A stretch of DNA of 64,000 bases from Campylobacter lari (lineage in GTDB: Bacteria; Campylobacterota; Campylobacteria; Campylobacterales; Campylobacteraceae): NCBI RefSeq assembly GCF_900638335.1, contig NZ_LR134508.1, positions 558,001 to 622,000 of the forward strand, given 5' to 3'. Position 1 is the first letter of the stretch, and each line of letters opens with the position of its first letter. Made by a program: the position numbers and the translations under genes. A model generated the notes under the pieces. The model was given only the letters and a program-made list of their open reading frames with translations, did no database searches and had not been told where the DNA came from. Below, piece after piece: positions 55,646 to 64,000 of the stretch.

Positions 55646-56848
55646 ATGAATATTGAGGAAATTATTAAAGAAATTAAACGAGGAATAGCAGAAATTATTG
55701 ATGAGGAAAGATTGGTTTCTTTAGTAAAAAATTACTATGAAAAAGGTGAAAATTTTTTTGTAAAGGCTGGGTTTGATCCTACGGCTGCTGATTTGCATTT
55801 GGGTCATACTGTAGTTTTAAGTAAGATGGCTTTACTTCAAAAGCATGGAGCTATAGTGCAGTTTTTAATAGGTGATTTTACTGCTCAAATCGGTGATCCA
55901 ACAGGAAAAAGTGCCACAAGAAAAAAGCTTGATAAAGAGGAAGTGCTTAAAAATGCCAAAACCTATGAAGAGCAAGTTTTTAAGATTTTAGATCCAAGTA
56001 AAACTCAAATTCATTTTAATTCTAAATGGCTAAATGAACTTGGTGCTGCTGGTATAGTAGAACTTACTTCGACTTTTAGTGTTGCTAGAATGCTTGAAAG
56101 AGATGATTTTACCAAGCGTTTTAAAGAACAAAGTCCTATATCAATTTGTGAGTTTTTATATCCACTTTTACAAGGTTATGATAGTGTTGCATTAAAAAGT
56201 GATATAGAAATGGGCGGAACGGATCAAAAGTTTAATCTTTTAATGGGTAGACAGCTTCAAAGAGTATATAATTGCCAAAAAGAACAAGCGGTGATGATGA
56301 TGCCATTGCTTGAAGGCCTTGATGGCGTAAATAAAATGAGTAAAAGCTTAGGAAATTATATCGGTGTAACAGAAGATGCTAAAGATATGTATGCTAAGGT
56401 TTTAAGTATAAGTGATGAGTTGATGTTTAGATATTATGAGCTTTTAAGTGAAAAAAGCTTAAATGAAATTTCACAAATAAAAGATGATATTAAAAATGGT
56501 TCATTACATCCTAAAAAAGCTAAGGAAAATTTAGCTTTGGAAATTACTGCACGTTTTCACTCAAGCGAATGTGCTTTAAAAGCTAAGGAAGAATTTGATA
56601 AAGTCCATAGTGCAAAAGAGCTTCCTAGTGATATGCCAAGTTTTGCCTTAGAAGGTAGTATTTGGCTTGCAAAAGCTATAGTAGAGTGTAAAATGGAAAG
56701 TTCTACTTCAGCAGCTAGAAGATTGATTAATTCTAATGCAGTAAGTGTTAATGGAGAAAAAGTTCAAGATGAACAATGCCAACTAGAAAGCGGTGAATAT
56801 ATTTTACAAGTTGGAAAAAGAAAATTTGCAAAATTAAAGGTAATATGA
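55646..56848 (+). CDS. tyrS: Tyrosyl-tRNA synthetase
   Basis: Class I synthetase, 400 residues, of the TyrZ-like subgroup. Visible: PTAADLHLGHTVVLSK (HIGH-like HLGH), KMSKSLGNYI (KMSKS) and GGTDQKFNLLMGRQLQR; a C-terminal S4 domain (about 335-400, SAARRLINSNAVSVNGEKVQ) binds tRNA. AAAAAAGGTT precedes the ATG. It overlaps the NPD gene by 4 bases. Confidence 0.96.
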   Translation: MNIEEIIKEIKRGIAEIIDEERLVSLVKNYYEKGENFFVKAGFDPTAADLHLGHTVVLSKMALLQKHGAIVQFLIGDFTAQIGDPTGKSATRKKLDKEEVLKNAKTYEEQVFKILDPSKTQIHFNSKWLNELGAAGIVELTSTFSVARMLERDDFTKRFKEQSPISICEFLYPLLQGYDSVALKSDIEMGGTDQKFNLLMGRQLQRVYNCQKEQAVMMMPLLEGLDGVNKMSKSLGNYIGVTEDAKDMYAKVLSISDELMFRYYELLSEKSLNEISQIKDDIKNGSLHPKKAKENLALEITARFHSSECALKAKEEFDKVHSAKELPSDMPSFALEGSIWLAKAIVECKMESSTSAARRLINSNAVSVNGEKVQDEQCQLESGEYILQVGKRKFAKLKVI

Positions 56849-57945
56849 TGAGTTTTAAAGCTTTAAAAATTGGAAAGCATGAGATAAAATATCCTATTTT
56901 TCAAGGTGGTATGGGACTTGGTATAAGTTGGGACAAACTTGCTTCTGCGGTTTCTTTAAATGGTGGATTAGGAATTATTTCTTCAGTAGGAACTGGATAT
57001 TATGAAAATAGAACACATATAGACAAAGAGTTTAATGCAAAGCCTTATGGTAGTGATAATTTTTACTCAAAAGCAGGCTTAAAAGCTTTGATAGATAATG
57101 CTAGAAAGGTTTGTAAAGACGCACCTTTGGGCTGTAATATTTTATATGCAAGTAATAATTATGCACAAATTGCACGCAATGCTTGTGAAGTTGGTTTTAA
57201 TGTAATAATTTCAGGAGCAGGGCTTCCTACAAATTTACCTGAATTCACACAAGATTATCCTGATGTTGCTTTGGTACCTATTGTATCATCAGCTAAAGCT
57301 TTAAAAATTATCTGTAAAAGATGGCAAAGTAGATATAATCGCTTGCCTGATGCAGTTGTAGTTGAAGGACCAAAAAGCGGAGGACATCAAGGTTTTACTT
57401 ATGAGCAATGTTTAATGGATGAATATCAATTAGAAAATGTAGTACCACAAGTTGCGCAAGAAATTAAAAACTGGGGAGATATACCATTAATTGCTGCGGG
57501 TGGAATTTGGGATAAGCAAGATATAGAAAAAATGATGTCTTTAGGGGCAAGTGGCGTTCAAATGGGAACTCGTTTTATAGGAACTTTTGAATGCGATGCG
57601 AGCGATGATTTTAAACAAGTATTGCTTGATTGTAAAAAAGAAGATATTGAGCTTTTAAAATCTCCAGTCGGCTATCCTGCAAGAGGAGTAAGAACTAATC
57701 TTTTAAATTTAGTTGATAAAAGAATGGGACCGAAAATTTCTTGCGTGAGTAATTGTGTTGCACCATGTGGTAGAGGTAAGGAAGCTACTAAAGTAGGTTA
57801 TTGTATAGCAGATAGATTATATGATGCTTGGAGCGGTAAAAAAGAAACAGGCTTATTTTTTACAGGGGCTAATGGATATAGACTAGATAAGCTTATTAGT
57901 GTAGAAGAACTAATGAAAAAATTAGTTAATGGTGAAGATGCTTAG
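56845..57945 (+). CDS. Nitronate monooxygenase / 2-nitropropane dioxygenase-like flavoprotein
   Basis: A 366-residue FMN TIM-barrel protein of the NPD family, proposed to detoxify nitronates such as propionate-3-nitronate. Visible: FQGGMGLGISWDKLASAVSLNG (N-terminal GGMG), VISGAGLP, VVVEGPKSGGHQG (catalytic His of SGGH), AAGGIWDKQDIEKMMSLGA and GVQMGTRFIGTFECDAS. The closest relatives are FabK-like, but FabK is shorter. It lies in the tyrS-amiA run and overlaps amiA by 17 bases. Confidence 0.85.
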   Translation: MMSFKALKIGKHEIKYPIFQGGMGLGISWDKLASAVSLNGGLGIISSVGTGYYENRTHIDKEFNAKPYGSDNFYSKAGLKALIDNARKVCKDAPLGCNILYASNNYAQIARNACEVGFNVIISGAGLPTNLPEFTQDYPDVALVPIVSSAKALKIICKRWQSRYNRLPDAVVVEGPKSGGHQGFTYEQCLMDEYQLENVVPQVAQEIKNWGDIPLIAAGGIWDKQDIEKMMSLGASGVQMGTRFIGTFECDASDDFKQVLLDCKKEDIELLKSPVGYPARGVRTNLLNLVDKRMGPKISCVSNCVAPCGRGKEATKVGYCIADRLYDAWSGKKETGLFFTGANGYRLDKLISVEELMKKLVNGEDA

Positions 57946-59929
57946 AATATTTTTTATTTTTTTATTATTTTGTTTTAGTGTTTTTGCTAATGTGGAAGTT
58001 AAGAAATTTGATCAAAATTTTTTAACTTCTAATTCAGAAGAAAAATTACAATTACACCAGCAGTTAAAATCTTTGTATATACAAAGTGTGATTAATGATA
58101 ATAATGAAGAAAAAAATGAGATTTTAAAAAGATTAATCATAAGTTCAAATTCTTTAGGTTTTGATGATAAAGCTTATGTGCAAGAGCTTAAAGAAAGTGG
58201 GGTAAGTGAAGAAGAAATTGCACGTTTAAAAAATGCTTTAAAAGTCATACAAGATCAAAAAATAAAAAAAGAACAATCAAAAATTGAAACTAATACCACA
58301 TTACCTATTAATAAAAAAGAAGATAAAAAAGAAGATAAAAAAGAAGATAAAAAAGAAGATAAAAAAGAAGATAAAAAAGAAGATAAAAAAGAAGATAAAA
58401 AAGAAGATAAAAAAGAAGATAAAAAAGAAGATAAAAAAGAAGATAAAAAAGAAGATAAAAAAGAAGATAAAAAAGAAGATAAAAAAACTCCAGCGCAAAA
58501 AGAGCTTTTTGTGCTTGATGTTAAAAAATTAGACAATGGTATCTTACTTGATTTAAGTGAAAAAATCAGCCAAAAAGACATTAAAAACTTTACTCTCAAA
58601 GGCGATAAGAATTTTCGTTATGTTGCAGATTTTGATGGAATTTTAAAAGGTCCTAAGAGAACTTTTAAATTTAAAGATTTTGATATTATCGTGTCGCAAT
58701 TTGATTCAACAAGCATGCGTTTGGTTTTAAGCTCAAAAAAAGAATTAAAGATCAAAATAGAGCTTAAAGATCAAAGTTTTTTTATGGGACTTGAAAAAAT
58801 AGAAAAAAAAGAAGAATCCAAATCTATAGTTAAAAAACAAAATGAGATTAAAAAAACAGAAGTTAAAAAAGAAGTTGTTAAAAATGAGCCTTTATATATT
58901 ATAAAATCAAGTAAAGATAAAAATGGTGTTAATTTAAAATTAAATAACGATATTGATTTTGAGGATATTAAAATCAATTCCTTTAAAGATGGTAAAATAT
59001 ATCGCTCTATTGTAAGCTTTGAAGCTATTTTAGAAGGTGATAGAAAAAAAATAGATATCAACAAAAATCAATCCATCACAATAGTGCAGTTTAATAAAAC
59101 TACAGTAAGAGTTGTTTTAAATTCTACTAGTGATTTTAAAACTAATCTTGATTTAGACAATGAAGAATTGTTTATAGGGTTTGAAAAAAAGGTCAAAAAA
59201 ACACCGACAAAAACTACTTCAAAAGCAACAAAAACTACTATTAAAAAATCGGGGAAAATCATAGTAATTGACCCAGGTCATGGAGGTAAAGATCCGGGTA
59301 CTTTGGGTGATAAGGGTGTTAGAGAAAAAGATGTAGTTTTAAGTGTAGCTTTAAAACTTGGTAATGAGCTTAAAAAACGTGGATATAGAATTTATTATAC
59401 TAGAAGCACAGATAAATTTATAAATTTAAGAGATAGAACTTCTATGGCTAATGAAAAAATGGCAGATTTGTTTATTTCTATCCATGCTAATGCAGCTCCA
59501 AATAAACAAAGAGCTAAAACTCTTGAGGGTATTGAAACTTTCTTTTTATCTCCTGCGAGAAGCGAAAGAAGCAAAAAGGCTGCTGAATTAGAAAATCAAT
59601 CAGATTTTGAAGAGATGAATTATTTTTCTAAACAAACCTTTTTAAATTTTTTAAATCGTGAAAAAATAGTTGCTTCAAATAAATTGGCTATTGATGTGCA
59701 AAAAAAGATTTTAAGCAATGTAAGAAAAAAATATAAAGTTGTTGATGGTGGGGTTAGGGAAGCTCCTTTTTGGGTTTTAGTGGGTGCGCAAATGCCTGCT
59801 ATATTGATTGAAACAGGTTATATTAGCCATCCTAGCGAAAGAAATAGATTAACAAATAAAAATTTTCAAGAATTATTAGCTATTGGTATTGCCAATGGCA
59901 TAGAGAGTTATTTTTATAAAAATCAATGA
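57929..59929 (+). CDS. amiA: N-acetylmuramoyl-L-alanine amidase with a KKED repeat linker
   Basis: A 666-residue periplasmic zinc amidase that splits septal peptidoglycan. Signal peptide about 1-20 (VFA end). A 14-fold KKED repeat (about 129-184) is followed by an AMIN-like domain (about 190-290), a Lys-rich linker, a second AMIN-like domain (about 325-430), and the Amidase_3 domain from 442: [13 protein letters not shown] (zinc His), VREKDVVLS (zinc Glu), SIHANAAP (zinc His) and [11 protein letters not shown] (catalytic Glu). EnvC-like and FtsEX genes upstream are plausible activators. Another in-frame ATG at 57938 gives MLRIFFIF; which start is used is open. It overlaps mnmC by 4 bases. Confidence 0.93.
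   Translation: MVKMLRIFFIFLLFCFSVFANVEVKKFDQNFLTSNSEEKLQLHQQLKSLYIQSVINDNNEEKNEILKRLIISSNSLGFDDKAYVQELKESGVSEEEIARLKNALKVIQDQKIKKEQSKIETNTTLPINKKEDKKEDKKEDKKEDKKEDKKEDKKEDKKEDKKEDKKEDKKEDKKEDKKEDKKEDKKTPAQKELFVLDVKKLDNGILLDLSEKISQKDIKNFTLKGDKNFRYVADFDGILKGPKRTFKFKDFDIIVSQFDSTSMRLVLSSKKELKIKIELKDQSFFMGLEKIEKKEESKSIVKKQNEIKKTEVKKEVVKNEPLYIIKSSKDKNGVNLKLNNDIDFEDIKINSFKDGKIYRSIVSFEAILEGDRKKIDINKNQSITIVQFNKTTVRVVLNSTSDFKTNLDLDNEELFIGFEKKVKKTPTKTTSKATKTTIKKSGKIIVIDPGHGGKDPGTLGDKGVREKDVVLSVALKLGNELKKRGYRIYYTRSTDKFINLRDRTSMANEKMADLFISIHANAAPNKQRAKTLEGIETFFLSPARSERSKKAAELENQSDFEEMNYFSKQTFLNFLNREKIVASNKLAIDVQKKILSNVRKKYKVVDGGVREAPFWVLVGAQMPAILIETGYISHPSERNRLTNKNFQELLAIGIANGIESYFYKNQ
58313..58480 (+). 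repeat. Fourteen perfect 12-bp tandem repeats (AAAAAAGAAGAT) inside amiA
   Basis: Exactly 14 identical copies of AAAAAAGAAGAT, each encoding KKED, followed by a partial copy (AAAAAA). The unit is a multiple of three, so length changes keep the amidase in frame and vary only the charged linker. There is no sequence drift between copies, which indicates recent expansion or homogenisation. Because the block is so biased, other frames and the opposite strand are open across it. Confidence 0.97.
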
Positions 59930-61761
59930 AAAAAGCAAATATTATCATTAAAAACAATGCACCTTTTTCTTTGGATTTTGATGATTATTATTTTAATTCT
60001 AGCGATGGTTTAAGCGAAAGTGAATTTGTCTATACTAATGCTTTTGAATTTCGAACAAAACAAACTATCATCGCAGAGCTTGGTTTTGGTATAGGTTTAA
60101 ATTTTTTCCTTACTTTAAAGCGTTTTATAAAGGAAAAAAAAGAAAACCAAAGATTATTTTATCTTAGTTTTGAAAATTTTTATATAGAAAAAGATAAATT
60201 AAGAGAAATTTATAAAAACCTTGGTTTTTATGAGGAATTTAAAGAGCTTTTAGAGCAGTTTTTAAAATTTTATCCCCCATGTAAAGATGGAGTTTATAGA
60301 TTTTATTTTCAAGATTGCTTTTTAGATTTGGTATTTGGTGATGCTAAAGAAAAATTGCAAAATTTAGACTTTAAAGCTGATATTTGGTATTTAGATGGTT
60401 TTGCACCTGCCAAAAATCAAGAGATGTTTGATGGGGACATTATAAAAAAAGTTGCTAAAAATTCAAAAATAAATGCCAAGGTTTTGACCTTTTCTTCTGC
60501 AAGTATTTTAAAAAAAGCTTTAATTAATAATAATTTTCAAGTACAAAAGATCAAAGGTTTTAGAAAAAGAGAAATGATACAGGCTATTTTTAATGGCCTT
60601 GATTTTGAAGATAAATTTGCTTATTTTAACACCCCGTGTTTGAAAAAAGAAATACAAAAAATAGCCATCATCGGAGCAGGTATAGCTGGAGCTAGTATAG
60701 CTTATGAGCTTTCTTTAAGAAATATCCAAGTAGATGTTTTTGAAAAAGAAAATTCATTAGGCAAGGGTGCTTCTGGAAATATCAATGGAATTTTAAGCTC
60801 TTTGATTTTAAAACCTGATGTATTATTGGGTGAGTTTTCACAATATGCTTTTTTAGAGTCTAGTAGATTTTATAGGCAAATTTTAAATTTAATTCCACAA
60901 GGGGTTTATGAATTTGCTCATAATGAGCTTATGCAAGAGCGTTTTGATAGTCAAAAAGATAATGTTTTATTTGAAATTATTAACAACCAAGCCTTTTTAA
61001 AAGATGGAACATGTATAAAGCCCAAAGAGCTTGTAAAAACGCTTTTGCAAAAAAGCAAGGCTAGGATGTTTTTTGAGTATGAATTTAAAGATTATTCTTA
61101 TGAAAATGAAAAGTTTTCTTTGCGATTTAACAATAAAAAAACATTAAAAAATTATGATGTGTTAATTTATGCTCAAGGTGCTGATATTAAAAATTTTTTA
61201 GAGTATAAATATATGAAATTAAGTAGCGTTAGAGGTCAGTGTACTCATTTAAAACCATTTTTAAAAAATATTCATGCTCTATCTTCAAAAGGTTATATTT
61301 GTCCTGTCAATGAAGAATTAAATTTGCAACTTATTGGTGCAAGTTATGATAGGCTTAATCAAGATACAACACTTTTAAAAAGCGATGATTTGCAAAATAT
61401 TGAAAATATAAAAGAGTTTTTGCATGATGAAAATTTAGAAATTATGGGTGGAAAAGTAGGATTTAGATCATATTCTAGTGATAGATTTGCCATAATAGGT
61501 CAAGCTTATGATGAAAATTTTTATATGCAAAATTATAAAGCACTTTTATGGCATAAAAATAAAAGTCAAGTAGCGCCAAATGATTTTATTCCTTTGTATT
61601 TTTCTATTGCTCATGGATCTAGAGCTTTTGCTAGTGCTATTATATCTTCTAGAATTATTACTTCTTTGATTTTTAATGAACCAAGCATAGAAAAAGAGTT
61701 TTTATACGCTTTACATCCTGCGAGATTTTTAATCCGTCAGCTAAAAAAAGGAAAAAATTAG
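59926..61761 (+). CDS. mnmC: Bifunctional tRNA 5-methylaminomethyl-2-thiouridine biosynthesis protein MnmC
   Basis: Converts cmnm5(s2)U34 to mnm5(s2)U34 in two steps. It is 611 residues, close to the E. coli protein (668). N-terminal methyltransferase half (1-235): [17 protein letters not shown] (SAM loop) and [16 protein letters not shown]-terminal FAD oxidase half: [20 protein letters not shown] (dinucleotide loop), [20 protein letters not shown], and [13 protein letters not shown] near the end. It starts 4 bases before the amiA stop and closes the long co-directional run. Confidence 0.92.
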   Translation: MKKANIIIKNNAPFSLDFDDYYFNSSDGLSESEFVYTNAFEFRTKQTIIAELGFGIGLNFFLTLKRFIKEKKENQRLFYLSFENFYIEKDKLREIYKNLGFYEEFKELLEQFLKFYPPCKDGVYRFYFQDCFLDLVFGDAKEKLQNLDFKADIWYLDGFAPAKNQEMFDGDIIKKVAKNSKINAKVLTFSSASILKKALINNNFQVQKIKGFRKREMIQAIFNGLDFEDKFAYFNTPCLKKEIQKIAIIGAGIAGASIAYELSLRNIQVDVFEKENSLGKGASGNINGILSSLILKPDVLLGEFSQYAFLESSRFYRQILNLIPQGVYEFAHNELMQERFDSQKDNVLFEIINNQAFLKDGTCIKPKELVKTLLQKSKARMFFEYEFKDYSYENEKFSLRFNNKKTLKNYDVLIYAQGADIKNFLEYKYMKLSSVRGQCTHLKPFLKNIHALSSKGYICPVNEELNLQLIGASYDRLNQDTTLLKSDDLQNIENIKEFLHDENLEIMGGKVGFRSYSSDRFAIIGQAYDENFYMQNYKALLWHKNKSQVAPNDFIPLYFSIAHGSRAFASAIISSRIITSLIFNEPSIEKEFLYALHPARFLIRQLKKGKN

Positions 61762-61821
61762 AATTTCATTTTCACTTCACTTTGTTCGTATATCCTTATG
61801 TATTGCAAACAAGGAGAGTAT

Positions 61822-62325
61822 ATGCGAAAAATTCAACCTACATTAAATGAGAAATTTTTCAATGATGGGCAAATTATTATTTCAAAAACCGATAAAACTG
61901 GAAGAATAGTTTATTGTAATAGAAATTTTATGATTTTATCAGGATATAAAGAATCAGAGCTTTTGGGTAAACCCCATAATATAATTCGTCATCCTGATAT
62001 GCCTAAAGTTGTTTTTGAAATTCTTTGGGAGAGTATTAAAAATAAAAAAGAGGTTATTGCTTATGTAAAAAATTTATCTAAAGATGGCTCATTCTATTGG
62101 GTATTAGCTTTTATAACTCCTTCTTTTGATTCTAATGGAGAGGTTATGGGGTATCATTCTATGCGCTTAAATCCTAAAAGAGAGGCTATTGAAAAAATAG
62201 AGAGATTATATAAAGAGCTTTTACTTGAAGAACAAAAGTGTGGTAAAAAAGCTTCAAGAAAGATGTTTGAGGAAATTTTAAATGCCAAAGGAATGAGTTA
62301 TGAAGAAATGGTTTTATCAATATAG
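61822..62325 (+). CDS. Aer-type PAS sensor protein (CetB-like)
   Basis: A 167-residue cytosolic protein, nearly all one PAS domain. SKTDKTGRIVYCNRNFMILSG is the PAS start; PHNIIRHPDMPK matches the FAD-binding RHxD stretch of Aer; DGSFYWVLAFITP follows. In C. jejuni, CetB binds FAD and signals through the separate receptor CetA for energy taxis; the overlapping next gene encodes such a receptor. The frame extends 8 codons upstream, but AAGGAGAG points to ATG 61822. Orthology to CetB rather than another PAS paralogue is uncertain. Confidence 0.82.
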   Translation: MRKIQPTLNEKFFNDGQIIISKTDKTGRIVYCNRNFMILSGYKESELLGKPHNIIRHPDMPKVVFEILWESIKNKKEVIAYVKNLSKDGSFYWVLAFITPSFDSNGEVMGYHSMRLNPKREAIEKIERLYKELLLEEQKCGKKASRKMFEEILNAKGMSYEEMVLSI

Positions 62326-63673
62326 TGTTAATCAACTGGTAAACTATTTTGCCTTATTTTTGTTTTGTTTGATGGCTATTTTAGAAATACTAGAAGGTAA
62401 AATATTTGGGTTTGTATTTTGCATACTGGGAACTTTAGTAGTATTATTTGGACTTGCTAGTGCTTATTACAGAAATAAAGAAGTATTGAGAGCAGCTTCA
62501 GTTTTAAATGATCTTGCAAAAGGAAATTTAGAAGCTAGGGTAACTCATATACCTGTTCCAAAATCTGGAGTAGGTAAGTTGGGCTGGGTTGTTAATGACT
62601 TAGCAGATCAAATTGAAGCTTTTAATAGAGAAATTCTTAACGCAATTTTAGCTGTCAAAGAGCAAAGATTCTATAGAAAAGCAAGACTTGAGGGTTTGGT
62701 TGGTGCTTTTGAATATAATGCCAAGGTTATTAATGAGGCAACCTTAGAAATTGAAAAAACCCAAAATTTATCCACAAGAAGTATTATTGTAGAAAATGTA
62801 TCCAAGAGTATGTCAGATTCTTTGCAAAAAGAATTAGCATTGATTAATACAAAGCTTAATGATACTGCAGATATTATGCATGATGTATATGAACAGGCAA
62901 ATGACATTTCTATTCATTCTTCAAAAAGTGCTAAAAACGCACAGGTAATCTCAGATGATTTGGCAAATTTAGGTGAAAATATAGGACAAATTCATACTTT
63001 AATAGATGCTTTTTCTCAGCAAATTAATAGTGTATCTTCTTTTATAGGTATTATTGAAGATATTACAGAGCAAACAAATCTTTTGGCATTAAATGCTGCG
63101 ATTGAAGCCGCTCGCGCAGGTGAGCATGGTAGAGGTTTTGCTGTGGTTGCTGATGAGGTTAGAGCTTTGGCTGAAAAAACCCAAGTTGCAGCTAAAGAAA
63201 TTTCTGTGATGATTAAAGCGTTAATAGAACAAATGGGCAATATTAAAGATATTACAAACGAAGCCTATAGAGTTGCTAAAAATTCTAATTCAAGTTTAGA
63301 AGAATTTCAAAAAGTTTTCACAGGTGTTGATGAAAATGCTAAAATTTTATTAGATGAAATTTCTAAAACAAGCATGGATACTAATAAAATTTTACTTTAT
63401 TTAGAATGTTGTTTGAAAACATACTTGGCATGTTCTTGTGTTATTAATTCTAAAGTAGAATATATAGAAGATAATAATTTAGCTAAATTTGATACTCAAA
63501 ATAATATTTTTGTTTTAAACCAAGATTTAAATTCTTGTATCGAGAAATTGTTTAGTTGTATAAAAAATAATCAATTAATACAAGAAGAAAAAAATATTTA
63601 TGTTTGGATTAAGCAAATTCAAGATATAAATGAAAGGATGATAAGCGAAATAGAATACAAAAAATACATATAA
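62300..63673 (+). CDS. Methyl-accepting chemotaxis transducer without periplasmic domain (CetA-like)
   Basis: A 457-residue receptor: two closely spaced membrane helices (about 13-30 and 33-54) with almost no periplasmic loop, a HAMP domain (about 55-110), and a cytoplasmic signalling hairpin whose tip is TEQTNLLALNAAIEAARAGE and GFAVVADEVRALAEKTQ. It has no external ligand pocket, so input must come from a cytosolic partner; the PAS gene overlapping its start by 26 bases fits. The C-terminal 110 residues resemble a chemoreceptor zinc-binding (CZB) domain in outline but lack the His/Cys zinc ligands. Start has AAAGGA at proper spacing. Confidence 0.85.
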   Translation: MKKWFYQYSVNQLVNYFALFLFCLMAILEILEGKIFGFVFCILGTLVVLFGLASAYYRNKEVLRAASVLNDLAKGNLEARVTHIPVPKSGVGKLGWVVNDLADQIEAFNREILNAILAVKEQRFYRKARLEGLVGAFEYNAKVINEATLEIEKTQNLSTRSIIVENVSKSMSDSLQKELALINTKLNDTADIMHDVYEQANDISIHSSKSAKNAQVISDDLANLGENIGQIHTLIDAFSQQINSVSSFIGIIEDITEQTNLLALNAAIEAARAGEHGRGFAVVADEVRALAEKTQVAAKEISVMIKALIEQMGNIKDITNEAYRVAKNSNSSLEEFQKVFTGVDENAKILLDEISKTSMDTNKILLYLECCLKTYLACSCVINSKVEYIEDNNLAKFDTQNNIFVLNQDLNSCIEKLFSCIKNNQLIQEEKNIYVWIKQIQDINERMISEIEYKKYI

Positions 63674-63685
63674 ATGAGAGGTTGA

Positions 63686-64000
63686 GTGAAAAAATACATT
63701 TTTTTAAGTTGTATATGTATAAACGTGTTTGCTTTAAGTTTAGAAGAAAGTTTAAGTGAAAGCGAGGTAAATGCTACTAAAAAACAAAAGACAAATATGG
63801 TTTCTAAACAAGTATTTTTTCAAAAACCACAAGAATACCAAAATCAAAATATGGATTTTGGATCCTTTGCTAGCAAGTCTTTAGGCCAAGTTTTAAATTT
63901 AAGCTCTAAAGATAAAACGGAAGCTAATTTAGACTATAGTGCTTTGAATGTAAATATAAAAAATATCAATTCGATATTAGATTATAATAATGCTACTTTG
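63686..64000 (+). CDS. Start of an exported protein of unknown function (runs off the window)
   Basis: At least 105 codons, open to the right edge. It begins with GTG 63686, preceded by GAGAGG, 12 bases after the receptor stop codon. The N-terminus KKYIFLSCICINVFALS is a probable signal peptide (cleavage around residue 17-19). The mature part is Ser/Asn/Lys-rich without a recognisable domain in the visible part. It is placed like a third gene of the taxis unit, or may belong to another operon. Confidence 0.65.
   Translation, partial: MKKYIFLSCICINVFALSLEESLSESEVNATKKQKTNMVSKQVFFQKPQEYQNQNMDFGSFASKSLGQVLNLSSKDKTEANLDYSALNVNIKNINSILDYNNATL

Noticed and set aside
58284..58599. Open frames on both strands across the amiA repeat (KKIKKK-type and Phe-rich reverse frames)
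   Set aside because: They result from the repeat composition only; no ribosome site or domain, and the amidase frame is clearly the coding one.

Overview
The window reads as chromosomal DNA of an epsilonproteobacterium of the genus Campylobacter, most likely the C. lari group rather than C. jejuni. Evidence: very AT-rich sequence, tightly packed and often overlapping genes, TATAAT-type promoters usually without a clear -35, a FlaC-type secreted flagellin homologue, the fibronectin-binding lipoprotein FlpA, the PycA/Bpt/DnaJ-like/FtsW group, the FlgS flagellar kinase, and a CetB/CetA-like energy-taxis pair. Gene blocks match C. jejuni blocks as I remember them, but joined in a different order. 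This supports the genus and argues against C. jejuni itself; the species call is inference.

Layout. 1-4.2 kb: start of a DcuB-type C4-dicarboxylate transporter, a PepD-type dipeptidase, a membrane-anchored thermonuclease, a small lipoprotein, the hot-dog protein Cj0977 homologue and CmoB. 4.2-10 kb: flaC, a small membrane protein, prmC, an M48 peptidase, and a 779-residue autotransporter with a 14-base A/T run upstream of its promoter. 10-14 kb: an Uup-like ABC-F ATPase, a membrane metallophosphoesterase and psd. 14-21.8 kb: a FlhB C-domain-like protein beside a FliK-like protein, an MFS transporter, two small membrane proteins, hemL, a cytochrome c, folD and lepB. 21.9-30.8 kb: an aspartate-type aminotransferase, tgt, a short CorA-like protein, tRNA-Arg(GCG), pycA, bpt, a J-domain protein, ftsW and argF.

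30.8-39.8 kb: a 361-base stretch without an identified gene, a 10-codon leader ORF, two tandem solute-binding lipoproteins, a class V aminotransferase, a possible PD-(D/E)XK protein coupled to flgS, tRNA-Arg(CCT), trmL, an amino-acid ABC permease/ATPase pair, an alanine/sodium symporter and a 46-residue membrane protein. 39.8-46.4 kb: glyS, an M23 peptidase, a MidA-type methyltransferase, ribBA with a degenerate second domain, tRNA-Gln, initiator tRNA-Met, another CAT-anticodon tRNA, and mrdB/rodA. 46.4-61.8 kb: one long co-directional run (Rlu-family pseudouridine synthase, flpA, trmB, ftsE, ftsX, an EnvC-like protein, pyrH, rpoZ, spoT, tyrS, a nitronate monooxygenase, amiA, mnmC), linking division and wall splitting, stringent response, tRNA modification and adhesion. 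The window ends with a PAS/chemoreceptor pair and the start of an unrecognised exported protein.

The window is mostly core genome. I see no prophage, insertion sequence, CRISPR array or restriction island, and no clearly new multi-gene system. The best leads are the FlhB-CTD/FliK-like pair, the KKED tandem repeat in amiA, the A/T run upstream of the autotransporter promoter, the leader ORF before the duplicated binding proteins, the nuclease-fold-like partner of flgS, the flaC-cmoB-Cj0977 arrangement, and the small membrane protein after the alanine symporter. Locus names such as Cj0977 are quoted from memory of C. jejuni and were not checked.
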